Shown here: in pieces, positions 27,990 to 38,194 of the stretch
How the letters are laid out: every line of letters starts with the position of its first letter
Numbering within the stretch: position 1 is the first letter of the stretch
Assembly: GCF_019331775.1 (NCBI RefSeq)
Contig: NZ_JAHBBD010000007.1
Span: 1-64,000, forward strand
DNA length: 64,000 bases
Reading direction: 5' to 3'
From: Bifidobacterium phasiani
GTDB lineage: Bacteria; Actinomycetota; Actinomycetes; Actinomycetales; Bifidobacteriaceae
The notes under the pieces: generated by a model
Databases searched by the model: none
What the model saw: the letters and a program-made list of their open reading frames with translations, nothing else
Told to the model about the DNA's origin: nothing
Made by a program: the position numbers and the translations under genes

Positions 27990-29102
27990 ATGACAATTGC
28001 ATTATACACAATCACTGAAGTATTATCGCTTGGATTCTTTGGTCTTGGATCCTTCTATAAAAGGAAAAGATTTGTCAGATATCTATGCTTAGCTATCTCA
28101 TTCATTATTCCCTGTTGTGTCATTATATTTCGCGATTTGACCGTCGGAACAGATTATGTTACATATTACAACGCAATACTACGAATCAGTGATAACAATC
28201 CTAATCCATATGATGAGGATTGGCTTGGACTAGGGTTCAGACTACTTATTCATTTCTTTTCTCTTTGGGGCATTCCAAGTAACATTATTCCTTTTGTCGT
28301 TATAGGTTTCATCAGCATTGCAACATTGAGCATCATTTTCTTTGTAATATGGAGATATAGTTCTCATGCCACATGGGGACTATATCTCTTTTACTGTTCA
28401 TGCCTGTATTTTCAAATGATGAATCAGTTTCGGCAGATGTTTGCGATAAGTTTGATATTTCTCGCTTTCACATATGGACTTAACGCATATCGCAAGAGTA
28501 TTCCACTCATTATTCTTGCGGCACTGTTTCACTCATCCGCATGGATAATGTTGCCTTGTATCTTCATCGTTAGAATGCAATTCACCAAACGTATCATTGC
28601 TATCTACTGTTTTGCAACACTCATGTTAGCACTATCGTATCCCTTTATTGAAATTCTTCTATCAGATACGGTATACGGCGAAAGATATTTTGGCAGGGAC
28701 GATCTTGATGTTTCATTAAGCATGAATTCCATTTTTAATCTAGCATTCAGAGTTTTACTGCTACTGTTTTGTTTTAAAATGAGGAAAAAGATAACCTCTA
28801 GCATTGATTTTCAATCAAACTCTGCATTTTATAATATGCTGTATCATATGACTTTTCTTTGTCTATTGACACAGGTGCTAACTGTATTTGGATCCTATTT
28901 GTTTGGTCGCGTTACCACATATTTTTTTATTTTCTATACATTACTTCTTCCCCCCACTTTTTTCGCACGCAGCGATATTCTACCCGCAACCAATAAACTT
29001 TTCTTTAAATACTGCGCAATCATAATATGTCTTTCTTACCAGTTTGTCTACTACCTAACCAACGGTGAACCAAGTGGATATACAGCATACCAATTCGTCT
29101 AG
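27990..29102 (+). CDS. EpsG-like polysaccharide polymerase (Wzy role)
   Basis: The 370-residue protein has about ten hydrophobic membrane segments and the EpsG-family pattern: CCVIIFRDLTVGTDYVTYY (about residues 44-62), then MNQFRQMFAISLIFLAFTYG (about 146-165), with Arg and Asp/Tyr in the first outside loop. It should join flipped repeat units at the outer membrane face into polymer. It lies 24 bases after the pyruvyl transferase gene with no clear terminator between. A second, unrelated-looking polymerase is in the right unit (40338-41516). AT-rich base use matches its neighbours. Confidence 0.85.
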   Translation: MTIALYTITEVLSLGFFGLGSFYKRKRFVRYLCLAISFIIPCCVIIFRDLTVGTDYVTYYNAILRISDNNPNPYDEDWLGLGFRLLIHFFSLWGIPSNIIPFVVIGFISIATLSIIFFVIWRYSSHATWGLYLFYCSCLYFQMMNQFRQMFAISLIFLAFTYGLNAYRKSIPLIILAALFHSSAWIMLPCIFIVRMQFTKRIIAIYCFATLMLALSYPFIEILLSDTVYGERYFGRDDLDVSLSMNSIFNLAFRVLLLLFCFKMRKKITSSIDFQSNSAFYNMLYHMTFLCLLTQVLTVFGSYLFGRVTTYFFIFYTLLLPPTFFARSDILPATNKLFFKYCAIIICLSYQFVYYLTNGEPSGYTAYQFV

Positions 29103-29121
29103 CTGCAAGGAGTTATTTGTA

Positions 29122-30144
29122 ATGCACCATCATTACCCTTTGGTTTCAATCATCGTCGCTATATACAATATAAAAACATATCTACCGCAGTGTATTGAAT
29201 CAATAATAAATCAAGATTACGCGAATCTGGAAGTCATTCTTGTCGACGACTGCTCTACTGACGGTTCCAAACAGATTTGTGACGCCTACGCCGAGCAAGA
29301 TTCGCGCATCTCAGTGATCCACCACACCATAAATCAACGACATTCTAAAACACGAAACGATGGTTTAGACGAGGCTACCGGCGATTTCATCGTCTTCGTA
29401 GACGGCGACGACTGGCTTGCATCAGACTTCATATCGTATATGCTTCATGTAATTACCGTCACTCAAGCAGATATAGCAATCAATCTGGTGAACTATACCA
29501 CCCGTGATACATCACAGGTCCCTGACGCACCAATTCAGATGTGGACAGCAGAGAAAACTCTTACGGAACTTCTATATCCTCATCTGCCGGTAGGGGTATG
29601 GAATAAGATTTATCGGAGGGATTTCATTGAAAACAACCACCTAAGATTTTTAGATCGCTACACCGCAGAAGGTGAGCTCTTTATCAACACAGCTGTTCAA
29701 TATGCAAATCGCATCGGAGTGGGATGCCATAAAGCATATTACTACCGTCTCAACAATGCACAAAGTGCGACAACACAATACGATGTCAAACAGGGAACAG
29801 AATCGACACGAGTACTAAGAGAAATAAACAACAACCTTACCATACGTACGAGGTCGGTCCTCGCCGCCGTTAATCAGCATATATGGCTGAACGAGTTCTG
29901 GACCATACGTCAAATTTTTGGAACTAGAACCCAAAACAAGAATGCCGAACTGTTGCATAATTGCAAAGCATATGTCAGACGGCATTTTTGGCCGGTAGTT
30001 GTAGACGAGAAGCGATTCAGCAAGAGGATAAAGTACTTTGCCACAGGGCTTTTCCCGATTGTCATGGCCAAACTTAAAAATCTACAATTCGACATATCTC
30101 TACACAGAGATCAACTCAAACACAACATCGAACGTAAATACTGA
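29122..30144 (+). CDS. GT2 glycosyltransferase
   Basis: This 340-residue GT-A enzyme shows YPLVSIIVAIYNIKTYLPQC at the start, EVILVDDCSTDGS (about residues 34-46), DEATGDFIVFVDGDDW with DxD (about 83-98), and VGVWNKIYRRDFI near residue 155, a pattern of EpsJ-like transferases. It is followed by a 140-residue helical tail that ends in basic residues and may lie on the membrane. I chose ATG 29122 with AAGGAG upstream; a longer frame from 29065 overlaps the polymerase gene. It is part of the left EPS unit and acts before export. Donor and acceptor are unknown. Confidence 0.9.
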   Translation: MHHHYPLVSIIVAIYNIKTYLPQCIESIINQDYANLEVILVDDCSTDGSKQICDAYAEQDSRISVIHHTINQRHSKTRNDGLDEATGDFIVFVDGDDWLASDFISYMLHVITVTQADIAINLVNYTTRDTSQVPDAPIQMWTAEKTLTELLYPHLPVGVWNKIYRRDFIENNHLRFLDRYTAEGELFINTAVQYANRIGVGCHKAYYYRLNNAQSATTQYDVKQGTESTRVLREINNNLTIRTRSVLAAVNQHIWLNEFWTIRQIFGTRTQNKNAELLHNCKAYVRRHFWPVVVDEKRFSKRIKYFATGLFPIVMAKLKNLQFDISLHRDQLKHNIERKY

Positions 30145-30177
30145 TTATAGAAATATCCATTTTCGGAAATAACAATC

Positions 30178-31626
30178 ATGCATACTCACCTACATAACCT
30201 TCGTCAACTCTATGCCCAGTTGTCCGATACCAAAAAATCCGTCCTGTGGTACACGACGGCCATGATTATTCAGAACGGTATCCTCTTCCTGTTCACGCCA
30301 GTGTACACACGTATTCTTTCCGATGAGCAGTACGGCATGTTTAGTGTATACCAGTCATGGCAACAGGTTGTTTCCATCATCAGCGTTGTAGCGATGGATC
30401 GGTGTATCACCGTCGGATTTATGAAGTACGAGAATGACCGGCGCGGTTTTTTATCATCAGTACAGGCATTGATGACGCTTACCGTGCTCGTTTGCGCTAT
30501 ATTGGTCTGCTTGCTCCCCGGACCTATCACAGACCTTATCGGACTGCCGTTACCCATCGTGTTGGCGATGCTGGTGGTCTCGTTGATGAACAACACTTTG
30601 GCGAACTGGACTTGGCTGCAACGATACGAATACCGTTACCGCCGACTGGCGTTCGTGACAGTGGGGTTCACCGCAGCGATTCAGATTGTTTCCACCGCCG
30701 CCATCATGTTACTCCCAACCGACGGCGGCACCGTGCTGATCATGTCTTCTACCGTCGTGCGAGTCAGCCTGTATGGCATTATTTATATCATCGTATTTGC
30801 CGTAGGCAAGCGACTGTTTAATCGCGAATATTGGCGTTTTTCTCTCTCCTATTCGCTGGCGGTTGTACCGCACGCGCTCTCCCAAATTATCTTGAATTCC
30901 TCCGCCAGAATCCTCATCGACAAGCTCTGTGGACGTGCCGAGGCTGCCTATTACGGTGTAACCTACAGCGCGGCCATGGTACTCAACATCGTTATGACAA
31001 GTGTCAGCTCAGCGATTCAGCCTTGGTTCTTTGAACGAATTAGGGCACATGACTATCACAGCATCAGGCGCAAGACAAATGCGTTCCTCATCATGGCATC
31101 CGGATTTGCTGTAGGAGTCTCGCTGTTCGCTCCAGAGATTCTGGCCATCCTGGCACCAAGCTCTTACCATTCCGCATTGGGCACATTCCCGCCGACTGCG
31201 GCCGGAGTGTTCTTCAACTGCATGTATCTGTGCTTCGCAAATTTTGAATCGTATTATGAGAAGCCCTTCTACTTCTCGATAGCCACGGCTACGGGCGCCA
31301 TTGTCAATGTGGTGGTCAACCTTATTTGTATTCCGCTGTTTGGGTTCGTCTCCGCAGGATATACCACAATGCTCTGCTACATGCTATTCGCGTTCATGCA
31401 TTACCGATTTATGCGGAGGGTATGTCGCCAAGAGCTAAATGATGTACGCGTATTCGATGTCCGATTCATTCTGATATTATCTGTCAGCACTGTGCTAGCG
31501 ACAATCGGCGTCTCCATCATGTACGGCTGGCACCCCGCCATCCGGTACATCATTCTAATTGCCGCCGCAATTACGGCAATAGCCTATCGCCGTACACTAG
31601 TGCGACGACTCCGCGATCTTTTCTAA
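30178..31626 (+). CDS. Wzx-type polysaccharide flippase
   Basis: The 482-residue integral membrane protein has about 14 hydrophobic segments in two similar halves, the fold of MATE/MVF-like oligosaccharide flippases. Typical parts are the start KKSVLWYTTAMIIQNGILFL, TPVYTRILSDEQYGMFSVYQSW (about residues 41-62) and LSYSLAVVPHALSQIILNSSARILID (near 225). It moves undecaprenyl-linked repeat units across the membrane. It closes the rightward EPS unit, so that unit holds three glycosyltransferases, a pyruvyl transferase, a polymerase and a flippase. A second flippase is at 36747-38162. No clear T-rich hairpin was found between this gene and the convergent ATPase gene. Confidence 0.92.
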   Translation: MHTHLHNLRQLYAQLSDTKKSVLWYTTAMIIQNGILFLFTPVYTRILSDEQYGMFSVYQSWQQVVSIISVVAMDRCITVGFMKYENDRRGFLSSVQALMTLTVLVCAILVCLLPGPITDLIGLPLPIVLAMLVVSLMNNTLANWTWLQRYEYRYRRLAFVTVGFTAAIQIVSTAAIMLLPTDGGTVLIMSSTVVRVSLYGIIYIIVFAVGKRLFNREYWRFSLSYSLAVVPHALSQIILNSSARILIDKLCGRAEAAYYGVTYSAAMVLNIVMTSVSSAIQPWFFERIRAHDYHSIRRKTNAFLIMASGFAVGVSLFAPEILAILAPSSYHSALGTFPPTAAGVFFNCMYLCFANFESYYEKPFYFSIATATGAIVNVVVNLICIPLFGFVSAGYTTMLCYMLFAFMHYRFMRRVCRQELNDVRVFDVRFILILSVSTVLATIGVSIMYGWHPAIRYIILIAAAITAIAYRRTLVRRLRDLF

Positions 31627-31728
31627 CTCGTAACTCAAAATCAATTTAGCTATACATCAGTCGCGCAACAGGTATGGCATCATAATAGTTGATAAAGTTC
31701 CTTTTAGTCATTTGCGTGAGAATGAATA

Positions 31729-33249
31729 CTACAGTTTTGAAATATCAATTTGGTGTTTCATTGCATAAACTACCTTAGGGTCACTAATTCGATAAACGAC
31801 TCCTTTATTCTGTTTTTCATGTGTATTTTCAACCAATCCAATAGCTTCCATCTGAACGACATAATTATTAGTTGAGCTACCAGTGTTTGCAAATTCTTTT
31901 AATTGATTTTTCGTAAAACGCTCAGAATGTAATTTTAACAAGTGTTTGATATAACTATATACATCCATTGTATTTGCCCTAGAGTTTGGTTTTTTGGGAT
32001 AATACTCGTAAAAGTTAAAATTAGTAATAAATGAGTTTAAACCTTTACTCACAGCGTCATGACATATTTTTTCCACATAAGGGTTAAGAGAATACTGAGC
32101 TTGAAACATCTGATTAAAAATGTGCCATAGATCACGCGGATTACCATTGCATAGATTAAAAATATTATCGAAATCATCTTGACTTACATCATCCGAAAAT
32201 AATACTCGATAATCATTTATCTTATTATCACTAAAAAAAGAAAGTCTTTTGTTTAAGGCCTGTGTCAAGAAAGTAGTCGGCCAAGACAGCAATGGACAAT
32301 AATGTTTTTGACTTCGAACCTTAACAAGTATTCGCTTGAAAGGAACTTCCCAGACGGAAACAACTAATTGAATATCTGAATTTTCGAGTAATTTATTGTC
32401 ACATAGAAGCGGAAGAATGAAAGATGAAATAATTTCCGCATCATTATTCATCCGGCCATCTTCGTCAAATTTATCAAAAAAGACGACTATTTTCTTATAT
32501 CCCAACTTATGGGCAAGCGTGCAAATTTGCAGCAGCATGCTGTATGAAGTTTCAATGGAATTGAAATTGGTGTCTACGTCCAAATTAATTTTAGGCAAGA
32601 TAGCGTGAATCTGGGATTCTTGAACCAATGGAAGCCCGTAGTAGTTATTAATTATAGTATTTACTGTATTTGTCGCAGCAGTAATTCCATAGTTTAAAAA
32701 AGTAGTAATGGAGTTGACATGTAATTTAATCCATCTTTTTACAAAAGGCAATTGTATTTCTTCAATTTTACGCGCAAGTTGATTTTTTGTTATCGTATCA
32801 GTATACTTAGCGAGCAAGAAAGATAAAAACAATCTATCATCTTTGCTTAATGATTTGAGACGTTTTCTTTCTTCAAACAGTTTAAAAAACAATGATAAAA
32901 CAATATTTTTGATTATAAGATTATAATAATCAGTAATGCTTGGATGAAGTTGCAGGCTTGAAAAATCGTCAATCAATAACGTTAAACATGTTGAACTATG
33001 ATCATTTAACATTAAATCGTTAAGTAAGGCCGTTTTCCCTGTCCCCCGATTGCCTCTAATTATTAAACTGCGACCAGCTTCGAAACTTTCATTAATTGAA
33101 TCATAATTTTCTGGGTCTGTAAAAATATTCCGCGCATATTCTTTTTCATTTTCTGCTGTATATATATTAAACGGATATTCTTTTAATCCAAATTTTTTAT
33201 AAAAAACTTTCATCGAAATTATACTTTGTTGAATATTATTTTCATTCAT
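31729..33249 (-). CDS. P-loop ATPase of the Sll1717-like (KAP/STAND-like) group
   Basis: This 506-residue protein starts with an FGLKEYPFNIYTAENEKEYA segment, then Walker A RGNRGTGKTALL (about residues 65-76) and Walker B KIVVFFDKFDED (about 254-265), with SVWEVP and LCNGNPRDLW later. The last 90 residues look like a winged helix (KNQLKEFANTG, IGLVENTHE). This matches P-loop ATPases called Sll1717 family; their role is not established and some sit in defence regions. GGAGG precedes ATG 33249. Base use is extremely AT-rich, more so than the EPS genes. It sits alone between two EPS units and beside IS remnants, so it is probably a late insertion. It may be a defence or stress ATPase. Confidence 0.75.
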   Translation of the reverse strand: MNENNIQQSIISMKVFYKKFGLKEYPFNIYTAENEKEYARNIFTDPENYDSINESFEAGRSLIIRGNRGTGKTALLNDLMLNDHSSTCLTLLIDDFSSLQLHPSITDYYNLIIKNIVLSLFFKLFEERKRLKSLSKDDRLFLSFLLAKYTDTITKNQLARKIEEIQLPFVKRWIKLHVNSITTFLNYGITAATNTVNTIINNYYGLPLVQESQIHAILPKINLDVDTNFNSIETSYSMLLQICTLAHKLGYKKIVVFFDKFDEDGRMNNDAEIISSFILPLLCDNKLLENSDIQLVVSVWEVPFKRILVKVRSQKHYCPLLSWPTTFLTQALNKRLSFFSDNKINDYRVLFSDDVSQDDFDNIFNLCNGNPRDLWHIFNQMFQAQYSLNPYVEKICHDAVSKGLNSFITNFNFYEYYPKKPNSRANTMDVYSYIKHLLKLHSERFTKNQLKEFANTGSSTNNYVVQMEAIGLVENTHEKQNKGVVYRISDPKVVYAMKHQIDISKL

Positions 33250-33665
33250 TATTTTAGTCCTCCGCAGTAATTATCTTATATACCTAAGCATAGCTTGCTC
33301 TTCGCGAAAGCGAATGCAGCGGCTTGCGGTATTTGCGCGGACACATTCTAGTGGTTGCTTTGTCTGGTGCATCGGAGGTTGTATGACGGGAGCGGTGACG
33401 TTTCCTAGGATTTGCGATTGAACGGAGATTGCTTGAGGCGAAGCACAGCAGAAAGCAGCGGGCCAAGACGGCGACTTGTATGTCGGGAACGGGCGAAGGC
33501 TCAGTAACGTCATACGGCAGCTAGGGTATCCGAAGCCGGTAGCTGCCCTTTACGTGGATTGATGAGCTGGTGCCCGGTCGAAGAGAAAACTCAGGCACGG
33601 CCCGGTTCCCGAGGGACCGAAAAGACAGTCCATGGCCGCAGCCGAGTCCGGCAGATTGAAGTCGC
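33250..33665 (+). pseudogene. IS3 OrfA remnant and scar
   Basis: Between about 33480 and 33640 the plus strand encodes SNVIRQLGYPKPVAALY, then after a one-base shift WIDELVPGRRE, which fits the OrfA helix-turn-helix also seen at 20636. The rest of the element is gone. The 33271-33470 stretch shows no gene on either strand. This scar adjoins the left end of the IS21-like element. Confidence 0.5.
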
Positions 33666-34118
33666 GTGTTTTAGTCAAGTTGGTGTTTTGTTTTTCGTCA
33701 GGTATTTTTTCGGGTTTGGGCGGGGTGTGCCGGCCGGGGTGGTTTTATTGGGTTTGGGGTTTGTCGAACATGAGTGCTTGGCTGATGCGGTGGCTTTGCC
33801 CGGTGAACTCGATGAGTCGTCCGTGGCGGGTCGATGCGGTCGATTGACAAGCGGCACGCGGGTTTGTCGTCGGCGAAGATCGTGCCCCATTCGCCTGGAC
33901 TCGATGTTCGCGGCGGAGGACGATGCTCCTTCTCTCGTAGCTGCCGGCTGTCTGTGAACAATGGTGAGTGTGCCAGGTGACCGTGGAAAAGTTGACCGGT
34001 TGATTGGTCAGGATTGATCCGTTTCGTCGTCTCCTTTGGCATGGAGGAGGCGCCGGCCCGTCCTGTCCGGACGGGATTCCCGAGGTGAATGCGGTTTCTC
34101 TCGGGAAGGAAAAAGATA

Positions 34119-35597
34119 TGACGGTGTCGACGCCCATACAACAACGTACCGGGATTCCCGGGCGCCCAGGGTGTTTCCTGGCGCCGGATCGCCAGGGAGG
34201 TCGGGGTGTCCAGGCAGACGGTCCGCAAGTACGCGCAGTTGGAGGACTGTTCCCCAAGCCACCCTCGCACGTGGAAGCCAGGTCGAAGCTGGACCCGTTC
34301 AAACGGCTGGTCGATGGCTGGCTGGAGGCGGACCGGTTCATGCCGATGCAGGCAGCGTCATACCGCCAAGCGCGTGTACGGCCGGCTGGTCGCCGAGCAG
34401 GGGTTCGACGGCTCGCACTCGATCGTGCAGCGGTACGTGAAGGTCTGGAGGCGGGAGCATCGCCTGCCGGGCGAGGGATAACCTGGAGCTGGAGTGGCCG
34501 CCGGGCGTGATGCAGGTGGATTTCGGCCCGGCGCAGGCCGCGATCGCCGGCGGCCGGGTCGACGTGCATTGTCTGGTGATCTCGTTCCCGTATCCGGATC
34601 ATGCGCTGCGCGGTGGCCCTGCCCGGGGAGAACGCGGAGTGCGTGTGCGAGGGGGCTACGCCTGGTGTTCGACCATATCGGGGTAGCCCCGCGGGTCATG
34701 GTGTCCGCACGACGCCACCGGCGCCGGGCACCGGGTCGCGTGGGACCGGGTGACGGTGGTGGACGTGTTCCAGCGGTTCATCGAGCGCTACCGGATCGAG
34801 GTGAGGTTCTGCAACCCGCAGTCCGGCAACGAGAAGGGCAGCGTGGAGAACGCGGTCGGCTTCCTGAGGGGAACATCATGGTCCCCTCTGCCGGACCGGA
34901 GTCGTACGCGCAATTGTCCCGTTTCGCGCTCTCCCGGTGCGACGAGATCGCCCGGTGGCCGCACTACCGGTCGGAGACACCGGTCAGAGACCTATTCGCC
35001 GACGAGCGCGCGTTAATGCAGCGCCTGCCGTCCCGGCCGTCCGGCCGCGTGCTGGTGAGAGGTGAGGAAGGCCGACAAGGAAGGCGTCGTGGAGGTCGAC
35101 TCGCACCGGTACCTCGCCGGCCCCTCCTGGCACGGGTGGACCCTGGACGTCGGCCTGCGCGCGTTCGACGTGAAGATCCGCACCCAGGACGGGCGCATGG
35201 TCGCCCGCCTTCCCCGCGTCTACGGGAACGCCGCGGGGGCGGTGCGGGTCCGGCCTACCTGCTGCCTGCGCTGGCGCGCAAGACCCGCGCGTGGGGCGGA
35301 GAGCCCGATCCGCGGCGACTTCCCCAAGAAGCTGCGCCTGGCGATCGACGCCCAGGACTCCAAGCAACGCCAACGCACGTTCCGCCTGATCGCCAGGGCG
35401 GCGCAGGCCAGCGGGTTCGAGGCCGCCACGACCGCCGCCGAGCACCTCGTCGAGCGGGGGCGCGGCATCGACGAGGCAGCCTGCTGGCCATGAGCAGGCG
35501 CATCGCCTCCGGCGAGACGCCGCACGACGAGCCCGCGCCCGACCTGCACGACTACGACCGGTTCATGCGGCCCACACCGGCCAGGAAGGAGGCATGA
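34119..35597 (+). pseudogene. istA: istA-like transposase, frameshifted
   Basis: The protein must be assembled from several frames. After ATG 34119 (GGAAGGAAAAAG upstream), the helix-turn-helix VSWRRIAREVGVSRQTVRKYA is read to about 34270. Then come GRLVAEQGFDGSHSIVQRYVK (34380-34440), the DDE strand WPPGVMQVDFGPAQA (34498-34542), VVDVFQRFIERYRIEVRFCNPQSGNEKGSVENAVG (34750-34860, including the catalytic Glu), and after another shift HRYLAGPSW and LRAFDVKI (35104-35180). The tail FMRPTPARKEA ends at 35597. At least four frameshifts are present, so it is not functional as one protein. Confidence 0.75.
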
Positions 35598-35658
35598 GAC
35601 GACCCGTCCGAAGACCGCCCAGCCCGACACGAGACGACGCCGGGCATCGACCGGCGCG

Positions 35659-36385
35659 ATGATGGACCAGATCATGCGGCTCGCCCGCCAACTGCCCCTG
35701 ACCCGCCAGGTCCTCGCCGACCAGCTCGGGGCCGCTCCGCCCACGCAGATGGAGTTCATGCACGCGTCGATGCTCGCCGAACTCGACTCGCGGGAGCGCT
35801 CCAAACGCGCGCGACTGCTCAAACAGGCCGGATTCCCCCAACCCAAGGAGCACGACGGCTACGACTGGACGCCCCTGCGGTTCCCCGTCGACTACGGGCG
35901 GCAGGCCCTCGAGGACCTCGACTTCATCGACAGGGACGAGGACGTGGTCATGTTCGGCCCGCCCGGCACCGGCAAGACCCACCTCGCCACCGCCTTGGGA
36001 CGCAAGGCCTGCCGGCGCGGGATTCCCGTCCGGTTCTTCACCGCCGCGAGCCTGGTCATGCGCCTGCTGCGCGCCAGCACGGACAACAAGCTCGACAGGG
36101 AGCTCACGGCGATCGGCAAAGCCGGTCTCATCATCCTCGACGAGCTCGGCTACGTGCCCATCGACGAGGAAGGCAGCAGGCTGCTCTTCCAGGTCGTCAC
36201 CAACGCGTACGAACGGCAGAGCATCATCCACGACCGCCAACATCAAGTCCGGCGGATGGACCCGCGTGTTCGGTAGCCCCAACACGGCACGCCGCTTATC
36301 AATCGACTGCATCGTCCACCACGGACGCCTCATCCGCTTCGAGGGCGACAGCTACCGCAGCCAACACGCCCTCACGGCCAAATAA
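35659..36385 (+). pseudogene. istB: istB-like ATPase, one frameshift near its end
   Basis: IstB is the AAA-type helper ATPase that directs IS21 transposition. The frame from ATG 35659 has the usual N-terminus (RLARQLPLTRQVL), Walker A MFGPPGTGKTHLA (about residues 98-110) and Walker B LIILDELGYVPID (about 156-168). At about 36229 one extra base moves the frame: the original reading gives SIIHDRQ and stops at 36276, while the shifted reading continues with GGWTRVFGSPNTARRLSIDC and ends at 36385. A shortened protein of 205 residues could still be made from the first frame. Confidence 0.8.
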
Positions 36386-36746
36386 CCGACAATCTACCCA
36401 AAACAGAACAAGGACGGTGGGCGGACCCGAGGATGCTCATCCTGCGGAAAACCCGCTGCCCATCCTGCGGAAAAATACATGCCCAAACTGCGGACACAAA
36501 CTTACTAAAACACACCTTCTTCGTCTTGATTCTGCATATCATATGAAATAACTTCTTTCGCTACATATCCTGCGTATTGCAGAAGAAATCTAACCTTGCC
36601 GTCCCAACTGCAATGCCCATGACTCCAGCTTAATAACACCACTAAGCTCTACTGGTCTTTAAGTACAAAGACAACGCCACCGAGTACAAATATTCACAAG
36701 TTGGCGACAAGTAACTGAATGACTCTTATATTACCAGATGTGCATT

Positions 36747-38162
36747 TCAACGTACCATTTTCCAATACTGTATTACTTCTTTTCCTAATGGAAATGTAAC
36801 GATAATCTGTATTACGATGATAAAAACAAAACATAACGAAGATATCTCGATATAGTGAGGAATCTGTAATGTCATCATGAGAACCTGTATTGTAAAAATA
36901 CTAAGTGTAAGTGCTGTTTTCCACTTGGGGATAGTGACATGGATAAATTGTTGTGAGCAGATTATGCGAATCAGTAAAAGCGTAATGTTGCTGAGAAGCA
37001 TTGCAATGGCTGCGCCATATAGTCCGATATAGGGTATAAGAAACCATGTACCCGCTAAACAAATTATCGCACTCGCGACAGTGGATATAAGAATGAGTCT
37101 AGTTTTCATAACCATGGTATATGCACTACCATAAAATGAGGCAAGCGAGTTAAAATAAAGAGCAAAAATAAGGATAGGCATGTAAACCCATCCTTGATAA
37201 AAGTCTTTCTGCAAGAACCAGTATGCCAACCAGGGTGACAGGAGAATAATTAAACTGCCCGCAATCGTAAGAAGCGCGTTGAGAAGGGTAAAGACAATAC
37301 TGAAAAATCTATCAATGTTGCTTTTGCGGTATTCCTGAAAAGAAGAGAGGGTCCAGGCTTGGAAAAAAACGCTGTAAAGCGTGTTGAGAAGATTGGGGAT
37401 TTTGTAACTAGCGGCGAATACCCCTGAAGCAGCTATACCAAGCATGCTAGTGATAAACAAGCGGTTGACGCTCGTATTAAACATCCATAGCACGTTGTTG
37501 GGGATGAGTGGTAGAGCGTAAGGAAGCATACGACGCAGAAGACGTTTGGCAGTAGCCCAAGTGACGAGGCGCAGGTACCGATAGTGGCGGCCAACACTTA
37601 GAAAAATTAATGAACCGAGAAGACTGCCGGCGATGTAGGAGTAATAGAAACCATCCAGCCCTTTACCGAAGAATGCGATGAAGAGAACAGCACATGCGGC
37701 GGTACAGAAGGCGGAGGCAGTCGAAGCCACAGTAATGAGTCTGAGCTGATTGGCTCCGCGTGCAATCCTACTGAACAGATCTTGAAAGGCATAGACGATG
37801 TAAGACAATAGGAATAGCCACCTATATTCCCCTAAGCCACCGAACATGGGTAGCTCGAGAAGGGGCAGCAAAAGAAGTACGACTAAACAACTCAGACAGG
37901 TTATAGCAACTCCAATAGAGGCAATTTCTCTGGAATCCTGCTTGCTGTCAATCATGAAACGGAGTACAGCATCACCTATCGCGAACGTTCCCAATGGCAT
38001 GATAATGCCAATGACTAAAGTCGTCATGTCAGAGATACCATATTCCGCTGCGGTTAGATAGTACGTATATAGAGGCACCAAAAGGAACGTGGTCAATTTT
38101 GTGGCGACTGTGGTGATTGTGAATACGGCGATGTTAATTAAAAGATTCTTGTACTTGTTCAT
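36747..38162 (-). CDS. Second Wzx-type polysaccharide flippase
   Basis: The 471-residue membrane protein has about 14 hydrophobic segments. Its start NLLINIAVFTITTVATKLTTFLLVPLYTYYLTAAEYGISD is the typical flippase opening with the Y-G motif. Later LPYALPLIPNNVLWMFNTSVNRLF (about residues 225-248) matches the second half of Wzx proteins. I chose ATG 38162 with AAGAAGAT upstream; GTG 38183 would add seven residues. It is the last gene of the leftward EPS unit and lies 32 bases after the nitroreductase gene. It is distinct in sequence from the flippase at 30178, so the two units probably export different repeat units. Confidence 0.9.
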   Translation of the reverse strand: MNKYKNLLINIAVFTITTVATKLTTFLLVPLYTYYLTAAEYGISDMTTLVIGIIMPLGTFAIGDAVLRFMIDSKQDSREIASIGVAITCLSCLVVLLLLPLLELPMFGGLGEYRWLFLLSYIVYAFQDLFSRIARGANQLRLITVASTASAFCTAACAVLFIAFFGKGLDGFYYSYIAGSLLGSLIFLSVGRHYRYLRLVTWATAKRLLRRMLPYALPLIPNNVLWMFNTSVNRLFITSMLGIAASGVFAASYKIPNLLNTLYSVFFQAWTLSSFQEYRKSNIDRFFSIVFTLLNALLTIAGSLIILLSPWLAYWFLQKDFYQGWVYMPILIFALYFNSLASFYGSAYTMVMKTRLILISTVASAIICLAGTWFLIPYIGLYGAAIAMLLSNITLLLIRIICSQQFIHVTIPKWKTALTLSIFTIQVLMMTLQIPHYIEISSLCFVFIIVIQIIVTFPLGKEVIQYWKMVR

Positions 38163-38194
38163 ACCATATCTTCTTGTTCCCACCTATATTGTAT

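Larger units (their letters stand above)
33667..36512 (+). mobile_element. Decayed IS21-family element
   Basis: The element is bounded by inverted ends: TGTTTTAGTCAAGTTGGTG from 33667, and on the opposite strand TGTTTTAGTAAGTTTGTG from 36512 inward. It holds an istA-like transposase and an istB-like ATPase in order on the plus strand, both frameshifted. The roughly 2.85-kb size is somewhat above the usual 2.0-2.5 kb because of a long left leader (33667-34118) without a gene. No clear target duplication was seen. It separates the two convergent EPS units and could have brought them together. Confidence 0.7.

Noticed and set aside
33745-34602. 285-residue minus-strand frame in the IS21-like element
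   Set aside because: It is antisense to the broken istA and its leader and has no recognisable domain.
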